5,954 nucleotides of DNA from Actinomycetota bacterium. Lineage in GTDB: Bacteria > Actinomycetota > Actinomycetes > S36-B12. The stretch is from the NCBI GenBank assembly GCA_947499275.1, contig CANMNM010000098.1:1-5954 (forward strand). Reading direction: 5' to 3'. The translations under genes and the position numbers were made by a program. The notes beneath the pieces were generated by a model. That model was not told where the DNA came from, did no database searches, and saw nothing but the letters and a program-made list of their open reading frames with translations. Shown piece by piece: positions 1 to 5,367 of this stretch (positions within the stretch are counted from its first letter, which is position 1; every line of letters begins with the position of its first letter).

Positions 1-369
1 CACGGTTGTGTCAGGGATTCCATGGCAGATCACCTCGTTGAGTGAGGCGCAAAGACTGCGGGGATATCCGCGATACCCCAATGTTGACGGGTAAGCCCCA
101 TGGTCACAGAGGTATTCATGTCCGACTCGATCAAGTTCCTCGGTGGTGATGCCAGGGGACACCGCCTTGCCCACCTCTTGGAGCGCATTCGCGGCTATTC
201 GCCCAGCTATTCGCATGGCGTCAATGGTCTCTTCGGTTTGGACCTCGGGCCCGGTGAATGGACTGGGTCCACGCTTACCCACGTATTCCGGGCGTGCAAT
301 ATTTACCGGCACCGTACGGGTAGGCCCTAAGACCCCGGGTGTCAGCGGTGCACGCGTGCGCAGACTCAT
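1..369 (-). CDS. map: Methionine aminopeptidase type I, N-terminal part (gene truncated by window edge)
   Basis: Removes the initiator methionine from nascent cytosolic proteins, using a dinuclear metal centre. Translating the minus strand from the ATG at 369 gives 123 codons, open to the window edge. The first ~45 residues form a Pro/Arg-rich extension (TPGVLGPTRTVPV, then ARPEYVGK at 26-32). I recognise this as the N-terminus of the actinobacterial MetAP1c type (M. tuberculosis MapB); it is absent from the short E. coli enzyme. The catalytic domain then begins: AMRIAGRIAANAL (51-63), SPGITTEELD (71-80), GAYPSTLGY (91-99) and NEVICHGIP (111-119). His116 matches the conserved substrate-contacting His of the family. 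The metal ligands lie beyond the left edge and cannot be checked. There is no Shine-Dalgarno before the ATG; a TAGACT box ends 6 nt upstream, suggesting leaderless transcription. The family call is very secure. Confidence 0.96.
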   Translation of the reverse strand, partial: MSLRTRAPLTPGVLGPTRTVPVNIARPEYVGKRGPSPFTGPEVQTEETIDAMRIAGRIAANALQEVGKAVSPGITTEELDRVGHEYLCDHGAYPSTLGYRGYPRSLCASLNEVICHGIPDTTV

Positions 370-402
370 GGGTGGAGTCTAATGCGCGTTAGACTCACAC
401 CC
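370..402. repeat. 33-bp inverted repeat abutting the map start codon
   Basis: The left arm GGGTGGAGTCTAA (370-382) and right arm TTAGACTCACACCC (389-402) are reverse complements apart from one extra base in the right arm. The 6-nt centre is TGCGCG. The core 375-396 is an uninterrupted 8-bp-arm repeat. Each arm presents a TAGACT box pointing outward, one toward map and one toward the small gene at 457. A third copy of the 6-mer AGACTC lies at 362-367, across the start of map. The repeat could be an operator, a mirrored pair of promoter boxes or a transcript hairpin. The symmetry is visible directly; the role is inferred. Confidence 0.7.
376..381 (-). promoter_or_regulatory. Probable -10 box of a leaderless map promoter
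   Basis: Read on the minus strand, the hexamer TAGACT (TANNNT form) is followed by CCACCC and then directly by the map ATG. Six bases between a -10 box and the A of the start codon puts the transcription start at or next to the ATG. This is the usual leaderless layout in actinobacteria, and the absence of a Shine-Dalgarno agrees. The -35 region (around 399-405) shows only a weak TTCGGG-like sequence. The box lies inside the inverted repeat at 370-402. Confidence 0.5.
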
Positions 403-456
403 GAAACGTCACATATTTGTTTGCGCATCCACGATCAAGATTCATAAGGGAGAGAC

Positions 457-615
457 ATGAGTTGGTACTACTGCCTAGAGCACATGAAGTCCGAGCCAGA
501 AGACGGCTGCCCAAACTCTGAGCGGATGGGTCCTTATGCGACCCAAGGTGAAGCCGATGCAGCTCTGGAGCAGGCTGCGGAACGTAACGCCGCTTTTGAT
601 AAGGACGAGGACTGA
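457..615 (+). CDS. Small conserved-looking acidic protein of unknown function (52 aa)
   Basis: The frame opens at ATG 457 behind a good Shine-Dalgarno (AAGGGAGA, 446-453) and ends at TGA 613-615. The product begins MSWYYCLEHMKSEPEDGCP and ends in the acidic tail AAFDKDED. Cys6, His9 and Cys18 near the N-terminus could bind a metal or be redox-active, but this is speculation. The middle part (RMGPYATQGEADAALEQAAERN, given here in pieces: RMGPYATQ at 23-30, GEADAALEQAAERN at 31-44) is likely a short turn plus an amphipathic helix. It resembles, from memory, short uncharacterised actinobacterial proteins with a W-Y-x-C-L-x-H start, a C-P pair and a GPY motif. It has no signal peptide or membrane segment. 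It is divergent from map and ends 25 nt before a strong terminator, which supports a real single-gene transcript. No function is assigned. Confidence 0.82.
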   Translation: MSWYYCLEHMKSEPEDGCPNSERMGPYATQGEADAALEQAAERNAAFDKDED

Positions 616-639
616 CACCCACTTAGTTCATTGGCAATG

Positions 640-672
640 AAAAAGGACCCGCACAATGTGCGGGTCCTTTTT
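640..672. terminator. Bidirectional rho-independent terminator
   Basis: The stem GGACCCGCAC (645-654) pairs perfectly with GTGCGGGTCC (658-667) around the loop AAT. It is flanked by five A (640-644) and five T (668-672), so both strands read as a GC-rich hairpin followed by a U-tract. It lies 25 nt after the stop of the small plus-strand gene and 25 nt after the stop of the minus-strand basic-protein gene, so it serves both convergent transcripts. Confidence 0.93.
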
Positions 673-697
673 ATGAAGTAAAAACTTCAGAGGAAGA

Positions 698-1081
698 TTA
701 CTTACGACGTGCGGTCTTCTTTGCTGCCTTGCGAGGGGCTGCTTTCTTTGCTGCCTTGCGAGGGGCTGCTTTCTTTGCTGCCTTGCGAGGAGCTGCTTTC
801 TTTGCTGCCTTCTTGACAGTGCGCTTGGCTGCTGCCTTGCGAGGAGCTGCTTTCTTTGCTGCCTTCTTGACAGTGCGCTTGGCTGCTGCCTTGCGAGGAG
901 CTGCCTTCTTTGCTGCCTTCTTGACAGTGCGCTTGGCTGCGGTCTTCTTTGCAACCTTCTTTGCTGCCTTGCGAGGAGCTGCCTTCTTCACAGTCTTCTT
1001 CGCAGTTGCCTTCTTTGCTGCCTTGCGAGGAGCTGCCTTTTTGACAACTTTCTTGCGTACAGCTTTCTTTGCTACCGCCAC
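698..1081 (-). CDS. Histone H1-like Lys/Ala-rich repeat protein, putative nucleoid-associated
   Basis: The 127-residue product uses only Met, Ala, Val, Lys, Arg, Pro and Thr. By my count 58 residues are Lys or Arg and none is acidic. There are seven PRK motifs (Pro at 18, 36, 62, 80, 98, 107 and 116). Three near-identical 18-residue units, AAKRTVKKAAKKAAPRKA, span 48-65, 66-83 and 84-101, followed by 9-residue units. This composition matches histone H1-like and HU C-terminal tails, which bind DNA non-specifically and compact it. There is no HU fold in front, so the tail stands alone. The GTG start at 1081 is preferred because GGGAGG lies 4 nt before it. An upstream in-frame ATG at 1177 would add 32 residues (TRISLYFCVCSV...) of unrelated composition. 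The stop is TAA at 698. Partner proteins and expression are unknown. A low-complexity surface or RNA-binding role is less likely. Confidence 0.85.
   Translation of the reverse strand: MAVAKKAVRKKVVKKAAPRKAAKKATAKKTVKKAAPRKAAKKVAKKTAAKRTVKKAAKKAAPRKAAAKRTVKKAAKKAAPRKAAAKRTVKKAAKKAAPRKAAKKAAPRKAAKKAAPRKAAKKTARRK
724..804. repeat. 27-bp tandem repeat, three copies, inside the basic-protein gene
   Basis: Units at 724-750, 751-777 and 778-804 all begin CTGCCTTGCGAGG on the plus strand. The first two are identical and the third differs by one base (GGGG to GGAG). Each encodes nine residues of the AAPRKAAKK type on the minus strand. The third copy is also the first half of the 54-bp repeat. Confidence 0.92.
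778..939. repeat. 54-bp tandem repeat, three copies, inside the basic-protein gene
   Basis: Units at 778-831, 832-885 and 886-939 are tandem. The first two are identical over all 54 bases and the third has a single T-to-C change in its first half. Each encodes one 18-residue unit. Two more diverged copies of the leading CTGCCTTGCGAGG start at 964 and 1018, again 54 bp apart. Base-level identity, not just protein similarity, points to recent duplication or gene conversion. Confidence 0.92.
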
Positions 1082-1085
1082 GATG

Positions 1086-1091
1086 CCTCCC
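1086..1091 (-). promoter_or_regulatory. Ribosome binding site fixing the GTG start of the basic-protein gene
   Basis: The minus strand reads GGGAGG, then CATC, then GTG. The spacing is short, but this is the only strong Shine-Dalgarno match in the region. It coincides with the point where the translation switches abruptly to Lys/Ala-rich sequence. Confidence 0.7.
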
Positions 1092-1120
1092 GTGTGGAGT
1101 GATCCCTGCGATCTACAGGG

Positions 1121-1148
1121 AACATATGACATAACTGTGACAGAGCAA
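1121..1148 (-). promoter_or_regulatory. Candidate promoter of the basic-protein gene
   Basis: On the minus strand, TTGCTC (1148-1143) and TATGTT (1126-1121) are separated by 16 nt, giving moderate -35 and -10 matches. The transcription start would fall near 1114 and leave a leader of about 33 nt before the GTG. An inverted repeat, TCCCTG-N7-CAGGGA (1103-1121), covers the predicted start site and could be an operator or leader hairpin. Other AT-rich hexamers nearby (TATGTC) are possible alternatives. Confidence 0.35.
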
Positions 1149-1261
1149 ACGCAAAAATACAAAGATATTCGCGTCATTTGGCATAGGCGTGTCGCTTAAT
1201 TGATATCAGGTATTTGATATTTGGTTGGGATGCGGATGTGCACTTTCGATGTTGTTCTGGC

Positions 1262-1267
1262 AATATT
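1262..1267 (+). promoter_or_regulatory. Possible -10 box of a leaderless npdG transcript
   Basis: AATATT ends 6 nt before the ATG, the same spacing as the TAGACT box ahead of map. There is no Shine-Dalgarno in the 20 nt upstream. The match to the -10 consensus is only partial and no convincing -35 is seen, so this is tentative. Confidence 0.3.
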
Positions 1268-1273
1268 ACGGTC

Positions 1274-1963
1274 ATGACACAAAATGATGCTCCACTGGAT
1301 GACCAAGTTGCAGTTGACGTTTCACACAAAGTAATCGGTGTGCTTGGCGGTACCGGTGAACAGGGACGCGGACTTGCAACCCGGTTCGCGCAAGCAGGTC
1401 TTGCTGTGATTATTGGTTCACGAACTGCCGAGAGGGCGACTGAAGTCGCAAATGAAGTGGGAAGTGGCGTGAAGGGGATGGACAACGCAGGCGCAGCCGC
1501 TGCGAGTGACATCGTGATCGTTGCCGTCCCATGGGATGGGCATAAAGAACTGTTGGAATCATTGAGGAATGAGCTTGCCGGGAAGGTCGTTATTGACTGC
1601 GTAAACCCCCTGGGATTTGACAAACAGGGTGCCTTTTCACTCGTCGTTCCAGAAGGTTCTGCAGCACAGCAAGCACAAGAGATCCTCACCGAATCAATGG
1701 TCGTTGCGGCCTTCCATCACATTTCCGCAAAACTGTTATTGGAAACAGGCGGACCGGAATTGCACGGTGACGTTCTCGTCTTGGGTGACGATCGGGAGGC
1801 AACGGACGTGGCGTGCGCACTGGCCAACACTCTTGGTGAGATGCGGGGCGTCTACGCCGGACGGTTGCGCAATGCGGGGCAAGTTGAAGCCTTCACTGCG
1901 AATTTAATTTCCATGAATCGACGCTACAAAGGACACGCCGGAGTTCAAATCACTGACATTTAG
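1274..1963 (+). CDS. npdG: NADPH-dependent F420 reductase (F420H2:NADP+ oxidoreductase)
   Basis: Transfers hydride between NADPH and the deazaflavin F420 in the cytosol, supplying or draining F420H2 for other reductases. The 229-residue product is full length for the family. It has an N-terminal Rossmann fold with GGTGEQG (25-31), where the dinucleotide is held, and GSR (48-50), the NADP 2'-phosphate-type loop. VPWDGH (85-90) and DCVNPL (108-113) follow. The F420-side region has AAFHHISA (145-152), VLVLGDD (167-173), RLRNAGQVE (197-205) and the typical C-terminal NRRYKGHAG (215-223). The ATG at 1274 is chosen because homologues start shortly before the Rossmann strand. An in-frame TTG at 1214 would add 20 residues (IFGWDADVHFRCC) that fit nothing known. 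No Shine-Dalgarno precedes 1274, so a leaderless transcript is possible. It faces panB with an 11-bp gap. Its presence implies that F420 biosynthesis is encoded elsewhere in the genome. Confidence 0.93.
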   Translation: MTQNDAPLDDQVAVDVSHKVIGVLGGTGEQGRGLATRFAQAGLAVIIGSRTAERATEVANEVGSGVKGMDNAGAAAASDIVIVAVPWDGHKELLESLRNELAGKVVIDCVNPLGFDKQGAFSLVVPEGSAAQQAQEILTESMVVAAFHHISAKLLLETGGPELHGDVLVLGDDREATDVACALANTLGEMRGVYAGRLRNAGQVEAFTANLISMNRRYKGHAGVQITDI

Positions 1964-1974
1964 CAGTCAGAGTT

Positions 1975-2805
1975 CTATTGGTACGTGTTTTCGGGTCCAG
2001 GAAACTCACCACTTGCGACATCGGCAATCCAGTTTTCAACGGCTGATCTCATCGGTGCGCGCAGTTGCGCGTATTGCCGAACAAACTTGGGCGGTTTATC
2101 CGCGCCCAGTCCCAAGAGGTCCTGCCAGACGATTACTTGGGCGCTTGTCGAGCTGCCTGCGCCAATTCCAATTGTTGGAATGTCGAGCATCTCGGTCACT
2201 CGAGCAGCCAAATCTGCTGGAATGGCTTCCAGAACGATTGCCTTGGCTCCAGCGGACGCGAGTGCTTTCGCATCACGGATCAAGATTTCGCCCGCTTCGC
2301 CCCGACCCTGGACTCGGTATCCCCCGAGTGAATGAACGGATTGAGGGGTGAGCCCGAGGTGACCGATCACGGGGATTCCCGCACAGGACAGTGCTTCAAC
2401 TTGCGGAAGGATCGGTGCTCCGCCTTCAAGTTTGACTGCTTGGGCTCCGCCATCTTTCATGAAGGCGACCGAGGTTTCTATGGCTTGGGAGATGCTTGCC
2501 TGGTAACTACCAAATGGTAGGTCTGCGATTACGACGGGCTTATGTGAACCGCGAACAACTGCGCGCACAAGGGGCATGAGTTCATCAACGCTCACAGGGA
2601 TAGTTGAGTCATATCCGTACACCACCATCGCGGCCGAGTCTCCAACCAGGAGGGCATGGGCGCCGGCTTCCTCAAAAATGCCTGCACTCATGTAGTCGTA
2701 GGCGGTGATCATGGACCAACGTTCACCGCGGGAACTCATGGCGGTGAGGTCGTTAAGAGTTATGCGGCGATCCGGCTGGGCGGGGGCCGTGGAATAGGTC
2801 GACAT
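1975..2805 (-). CDS. panB: 3-methyl-2-oxobutanoate hydroxymethyltransferase (ketopantoate hydroxymethyltransferase)
   Basis: Catalyses the first committed step of pantothenate/CoA synthesis: transfer of a hydroxymethyl group from 5,10-methylenetetrahydrofolate to 2-oxoisovalerate, giving ketopantoate. The 276-residue product is normal length and shows the TIM-barrel motifs in order: ITAYDY (33-38), VGDS (54-57), DLPFGSY (95-101), KLEGG (125-129), GHLGLTPQ (148-155), GGYRVQG (161-167), LEAIPA (192-197) and GIGAG (213-217). Asp56 and Asp95 correspond to the Mg-binding acids, and Glu193 to the catalytic base known from E. coli PanB. The ATG at 2805 has GGAGAA five bases upstream on the minus strand. 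The gene is intact. It is divergent from the MFS operon and convergent with npdG. No panC or panD is adjacent within the window. A clear promoter was not found; the TetR-type palindrome lies about 120 bp upstream of the start. Confidence 0.97.
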   Translation of the reverse strand: MSTYSTAPAQPDRRITLNDLTAMSSRGERWSMITAYDYMSAGIFEEAGAHALLVGDSAAMVVYGYDSTIPVSVDELMPLVRAVVRGSHKPVVIADLPFGSYQASISQAIETSVAFMKDGGAQAVKLEGGAPILPQVEALSCAGIPVIGHLGLTPQSVHSLGGYRVQGRGEAGEILIRDAKALASAGAKAIVLEAIPADLAARVTEMLDIPTIGIGAGSSTSAQVIVWQDLLGLGADKPPKFVRQYAQLRAPMRSAVENWIADVASGEFPGPENTYQ

Positions 2806-2926
2806 TTCGCTTCTCCAATCTCGAGGCTCACAAGGAGTCCCCGGATCATGTTGAGAATATTTCTCTTACGCGATAAGCATGCCACTTTACCGAGCAAATG
2901 TCACCCCAATTTAGCGTCGCGACCAG

Positions 2927-2952
2927 ATTACGATACGGTACCGTTTCGTAAT
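2927..2952. promoter_or_regulatory. 26-bp operator palindrome, probable TetR-family binding site
   Basis: The half ATTACGATACGGT (2927-2939) mirrors ACCGTTTCGTAAT (2940-2952). All but one of the 13 base pairs are self-complementary, the exception being the T/T pair at 2934/2945. The centre ACGGTACCGT and outer TTACGA/TCGTAA resemble operators of TetR-family repressors that control exporters. It ends 30 bp before the MFS start codon. A weak TTACGA -35 (2928-2933) and AATAGT -10 (2950-2955), 16 nt apart, would be covered by the bound repressor. The tetR gene is the second gene of the same operon, so autoregulation is the simplest reading. An effect on divergent panB is possible but unproven. 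Confidence 0.82.
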
Positions 2953-2982
2953 AGTTATCAACGTCAGGTGAATTGGAGAACC

Positions 2983-4773
2983 ATGGCAACAAGTAGCCCC
3001 GCTGATTCCCCTGCGAGTTCTCCTGAAAGTTCCCCTGAAAGTGGCGCTCGGGATGTACATGGTGCATTTGGCCTCGATGGGCACCCCAAACGGTGGTCAA
3101 TTTTGTCCGTGCTGATTGTCAGCCTGTTAGTTGTCGTGCTCGACAACACGATTCTCAACATTGCGCTGCCAACGATTCAACGTGAGTTGGGCGCATCCCA
3201 GTCCCAATTGGTTTGGGCCGTTGACGCTTATGTTCTCGTTTTTGCGGCATTGCTTTTCACATGGGGCGTTCTGGGGGACCGAATTGGTCGCAAAAAAGTT
3301 CTGATCATTGGTCTGTGTTTGTTCGCGTTAGCGTCTGCGATTGCTGCGTTCTCCACAAGCCCCTCGATGTTGATAGGTATGCGAGCTTTGATGGGGGTGG
3401 GTGGCGCTGCAGTGCTGCCGACCACTTTGGCAATCATCACTGTCGTGTTCCCACCGCATGAGCGAGGTAAGGCGATTGGAGTGTGGGCTGGTGCTGTCGG
3501 CGCCGCAGTTGCATTGGGACCTGTTTTGGGCGGGATCCTGCTGCAGCATCCTTTATGGTTCGAGTGGCTCGTTGGAAACGTTTGGGGGTCCGTTTTTCTC
3601 ATTAACGTACCCATTGTGTTTTTTGGTGTCATTGCGATTGCCAAAGTTGTGCCTGAGACAAAAAATCCGCATCCGCGCGCCCTAGATATCCCAGGGTTGT
3701 TGCTCTCCATCACCGGGCTCGGATTACTCATTTTTGGAATTATTCACGCTTCGGAAACCCGTGACTGGTTGGCGCCGTCAGTTCTGATCCCAGCTTTTGC
3801 AGGTGTTGCTCTCATCGCCCTTTTCCTATGGATCGAGTCGCGCAGCAACCATGCATCATTTGATGTTGCCCTGTTCAAAAACCGGGGTTATGCGGTCAGT
3901 CTTACCGCCGTCTCACTTGCATTCTTCGCACTTTCAGGTGTCACCTTCGTTCTGCCTTTCTATTTGCAGATCCTGCGAGGCTTTGACACGCTTTCAGCAG
4001 GACTAGCGTTCGTGCCCTTCGCCGTCGGACAAATCATTGCTGCTCCTCGTTCTGCGGCAATGGTCGAAAAGTTTGGCTACAAGGTTGTCATGTCTGTCGG
4101 TCTGGGAGCGGTCGCTATTTCGCTGGCAGGCCTATCGGTACTGCAAATTGACACACCGATCTGGCTGGTCCTGGTTATTTTCTTTATTTTCGGTTTTGGC
4201 ATGGGTAACGTCATTGCTCCGGCCTCAACGGTGATGCAGAACGTATTGCCATTGGCACGAGCAGGTGCCGGTTCCGCTGTCCAAAACACGGTTCGCCAAG
4301 TTGGTGGAGCCCTTGGTGTGGCAGTTATCGGAACAATTCTTGCAACCCGCTATGCAAGCAACGTGGAACCCTATCTAGGTAATCTGCCGGCCGAGATTCC
4401 TGCCCAGGCAAAAGAAATCGCTTCTGAGTCCATTATTGGAACAGTATCCGTCTTGGGTCAAGCTGGCGAAAGTGGAATTCCTGCATCAACCGTCGCTCAA
4501 TTGCAATCGGGGGCGTTTGAAGCGTTCCTCAACGCGTCACATATCACCTCGATGATCTCAACTGTCGTGATTGTGATTGCCTTCCTTGTGGTGGTTTTTG
4601 GTCTCCCCAAAATCGATCCACCACAGAAAATGAGAGTTGAACCACCCGTACCGGTGCCTGACCCAGCTCACAGCGACACGAATTCGGTAATTGCTGCTGA
4701 ATTCAGTAACTACGACGCTGAAGCCGCTGAAGAACTAGGCCCAGATGCACATCCTTCGGATCCAGGACGGTAA
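2983..4773 (+). CDS. DHA2-family (EmrB/QacA type, 14-TM) MFS drug/metabolite exporter
   Basis: Inner-membrane proton-driven antiporter of 596 residues, probably exporting a toxic or secreted small molecule; the substrate cannot be predicted. After a hydrophilic Ser/Pro/Glu-rich cytoplasmic tail (1-37) comes TM1 with LDNTILNIALPTI (53-65), the DHA2-type motif D. The loop motif A is GDRIGRKKV (98-106). The antiporter motif C is AVGAAVALGPVLGG (171-184). Hydrophobic segments continue to about 540, consistent with 14 helices, and an external loop of about 60 residues (457-520) precedes the last helix. The C-terminal tail (541-596) is acidic and Pro-rich. The start at ATG 2983 has GGAGA just upstream, which fits TM1 placement. 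The frame stays open upstream (see the alternative ATG at 2848), but using it would put the operator inside the coding region. The gene is followed 3 nt after its stop by tetR, so the two are co-transcribed. Confidence 0.93.
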   Translation: MATSSPADSPASSPESSPESGARDVHGAFGLDGHPKRWSILSVLIVSLLVVVLDNTILNIALPTIQRELGASQSQLVWAVDAYVLVFAALLFTWGVLGDRIGRKKVLIIGLCLFALASAIAAFSTSPSMLIGMRALMGVGGAAVLPTTLAIITVVFPPHERGKAIGVWAGAVGAAVALGPVLGGILLQHPLWFEWLVGNVWGSVFLINVPIVFFGVIAIAKVVPETKNPHPRALDIPGLLLSITGLGLLIFGIIHASETRDWLAPSVLIPAFAGVALIALFLWIESRSNHASFDVALFKNRGYAVSLTAVSLAFFALSGVTFVLPFYLQILRGFDTLSAGLAFVPFAVGQIIAAPRSAAMVEKFGYKVVMSVGLGAVAISLAGLSVLQIDTPIWLVLVIFFIFGFGMGNVIAPASTVMQNVLPLARAGAGSAVQNTVRQVGGALGVAVIGTILATRYASNVEPYLGNLPAEIPAQAKEIASESIIGTVSVLGQAGESGIPASTVAQLQSGAFEAFLNASHITSMISTVVIVIAFLVVVFGLPKIDPPQKMRVEPPVPVPDPAHSDTNSVIAAEFSNYDAEAAEELGPDAHPSDPGR

Positions 4774-4776
4774 TTG

Positions 4777-5367
4777 ATGCCGACGCTAAAGGTGCGGGGT
4801 CGACCGCGCAGTGAAGACGTTGACCTGGTGATTATCGAGTCTGTTCTCGACACAATCGCTGAGGCAGGGATAACCCAGGTCACTATGGAAGGTATTGCCC
4901 AGCGAGCAGGTGTCAGCAAGGCGAGTCTGTACCGTCGATTTCCGACAAAGACTGACATGGCTATAGCGGCGGTAGAACGGATGCGAGCGGATAGCCCCGA
5001 AATCCCATCCCAGGGGAGCGCATATGAGCGTCTCCTATTTCTTATGGAGGCGACGAGAACAGGGATTCACGGTTCCCGCAATGGTCGGATAATGCTTGCC
5101 GTCATTTCTCACGGTCAGGAACGCCCAGAATTAGCGCAATTAATCTATGACAGGATCTTGCTACCCCGGCGACGCAGAATTCGCGAGATCGTTGAACAAG
5201 GGATCGTAAATGGTGAATTCCCCAGCACCCTTAACATTGACGTTGCCATGCCTACCCTCATCGGACCAATGCTCTACCTGGGCATGTGGTCAATGTGTGA
5301 CCCGGTCTTAGAAACGAAAACTGAAGATGTCCTTCGCTCAGTAATGGGTCTGCCTCGACTGGACTAA
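4777..5367 (+). CDS. TetR-family transcriptional regulator
   Basis: A ligand-responsive dimeric repressor of 196 residues, normal for the family. A basic N-terminus (KVRGRPRSED, 5-14) leads into the helix-turn-helix domain (about 15-62), with the recognition region TMEGIAQRAGVSKASLYRRF at 36-55. This is close to the usual pattern V-x-x-I-A-x-x-A-G-V-S-x-x-x-L-Y-x-x-F. The C-terminal region (about 80-190) is the ligand and dimer domain, similar to the TetR C-terminal families in which a GPLxxR/GPMLYL-type helix (163-168) occurs. It begins 3 nt after the exporter stop; the ATG at 4777 is preferred over the adjacent TTG at 4774, with AGGA at 4764-4767. It most likely represses its own operon through the palindrome at 2927-2952. 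The ligand is unknown and probably related to the exporter substrate. Its last 4 bp overlap the nadE stop region. Confidence 0.93.
   Translation: MPTLKVRGRPRSEDVDLVIIESVLDTIAEAGITQVTMEGIAQRAGVSKASLYRRFPTKTDMAIAAVERMRADSPEIPSQGSAYERLLFLMEATRTGIHGSRNGRIMLAVISHGQERPELAQLIYDRILLPRRRRIREIVEQGIVNGEFPSTLNIDVAMPTLIGPMLYLGMWSMCDPVLETKTEDVLRSVMGLPRLD

Noticed and set aside
100..382. Two overlapping plus-strand open frames at the left end
   Set aside because: They are antisense to map, whose minus-strand translation matches the MetAP family residue by residue.
628..954. Minus-strand frame encoding Gln/Arg/Leu repeats (LARQQRKQ)
   Set aside because: It is a shifted frame of the same tandem repeats, and it runs through the bidirectional terminator and past the true stop.
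729..1199. Plus-strand open frame rich in Ala/Phe (AAFFAALRG repeats)
   Set aside because: It is the antisense shadow of the Lys/Ala repeat gene. The repeated codons keep the opposite strand open, and there is no ribosome site or hydrophobic-protein logic.
1953..1970. Weak hairpin CTGAC-N8-GTCAG at the end of npdG, as a terminator for npdG and panB
   Set aside because: The stem has only five pairs, partly inside the npdG coding end, with no T-tract on either side.
2853..2865. Small palindrome GAGAA-TAT-TTCTC upstream of panB
   Set aside because: Five-base arms in AT-rich DNA are expected by chance, and no promoter element aligns with it.
2899..2904. GTGACA on the minus strand as a panB -35 box
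   Set aside because: The hexamer is a good match, but the sequence 17 nt downstream (CATGCT) is a poor -10, so a promoter cannot be supported.
3228..3731. Long minus-strand open frame within the exporter gene
   Set aside because: It is antisense to clear MFS motifs, and its translation has no recognisable domain or ribosome site.
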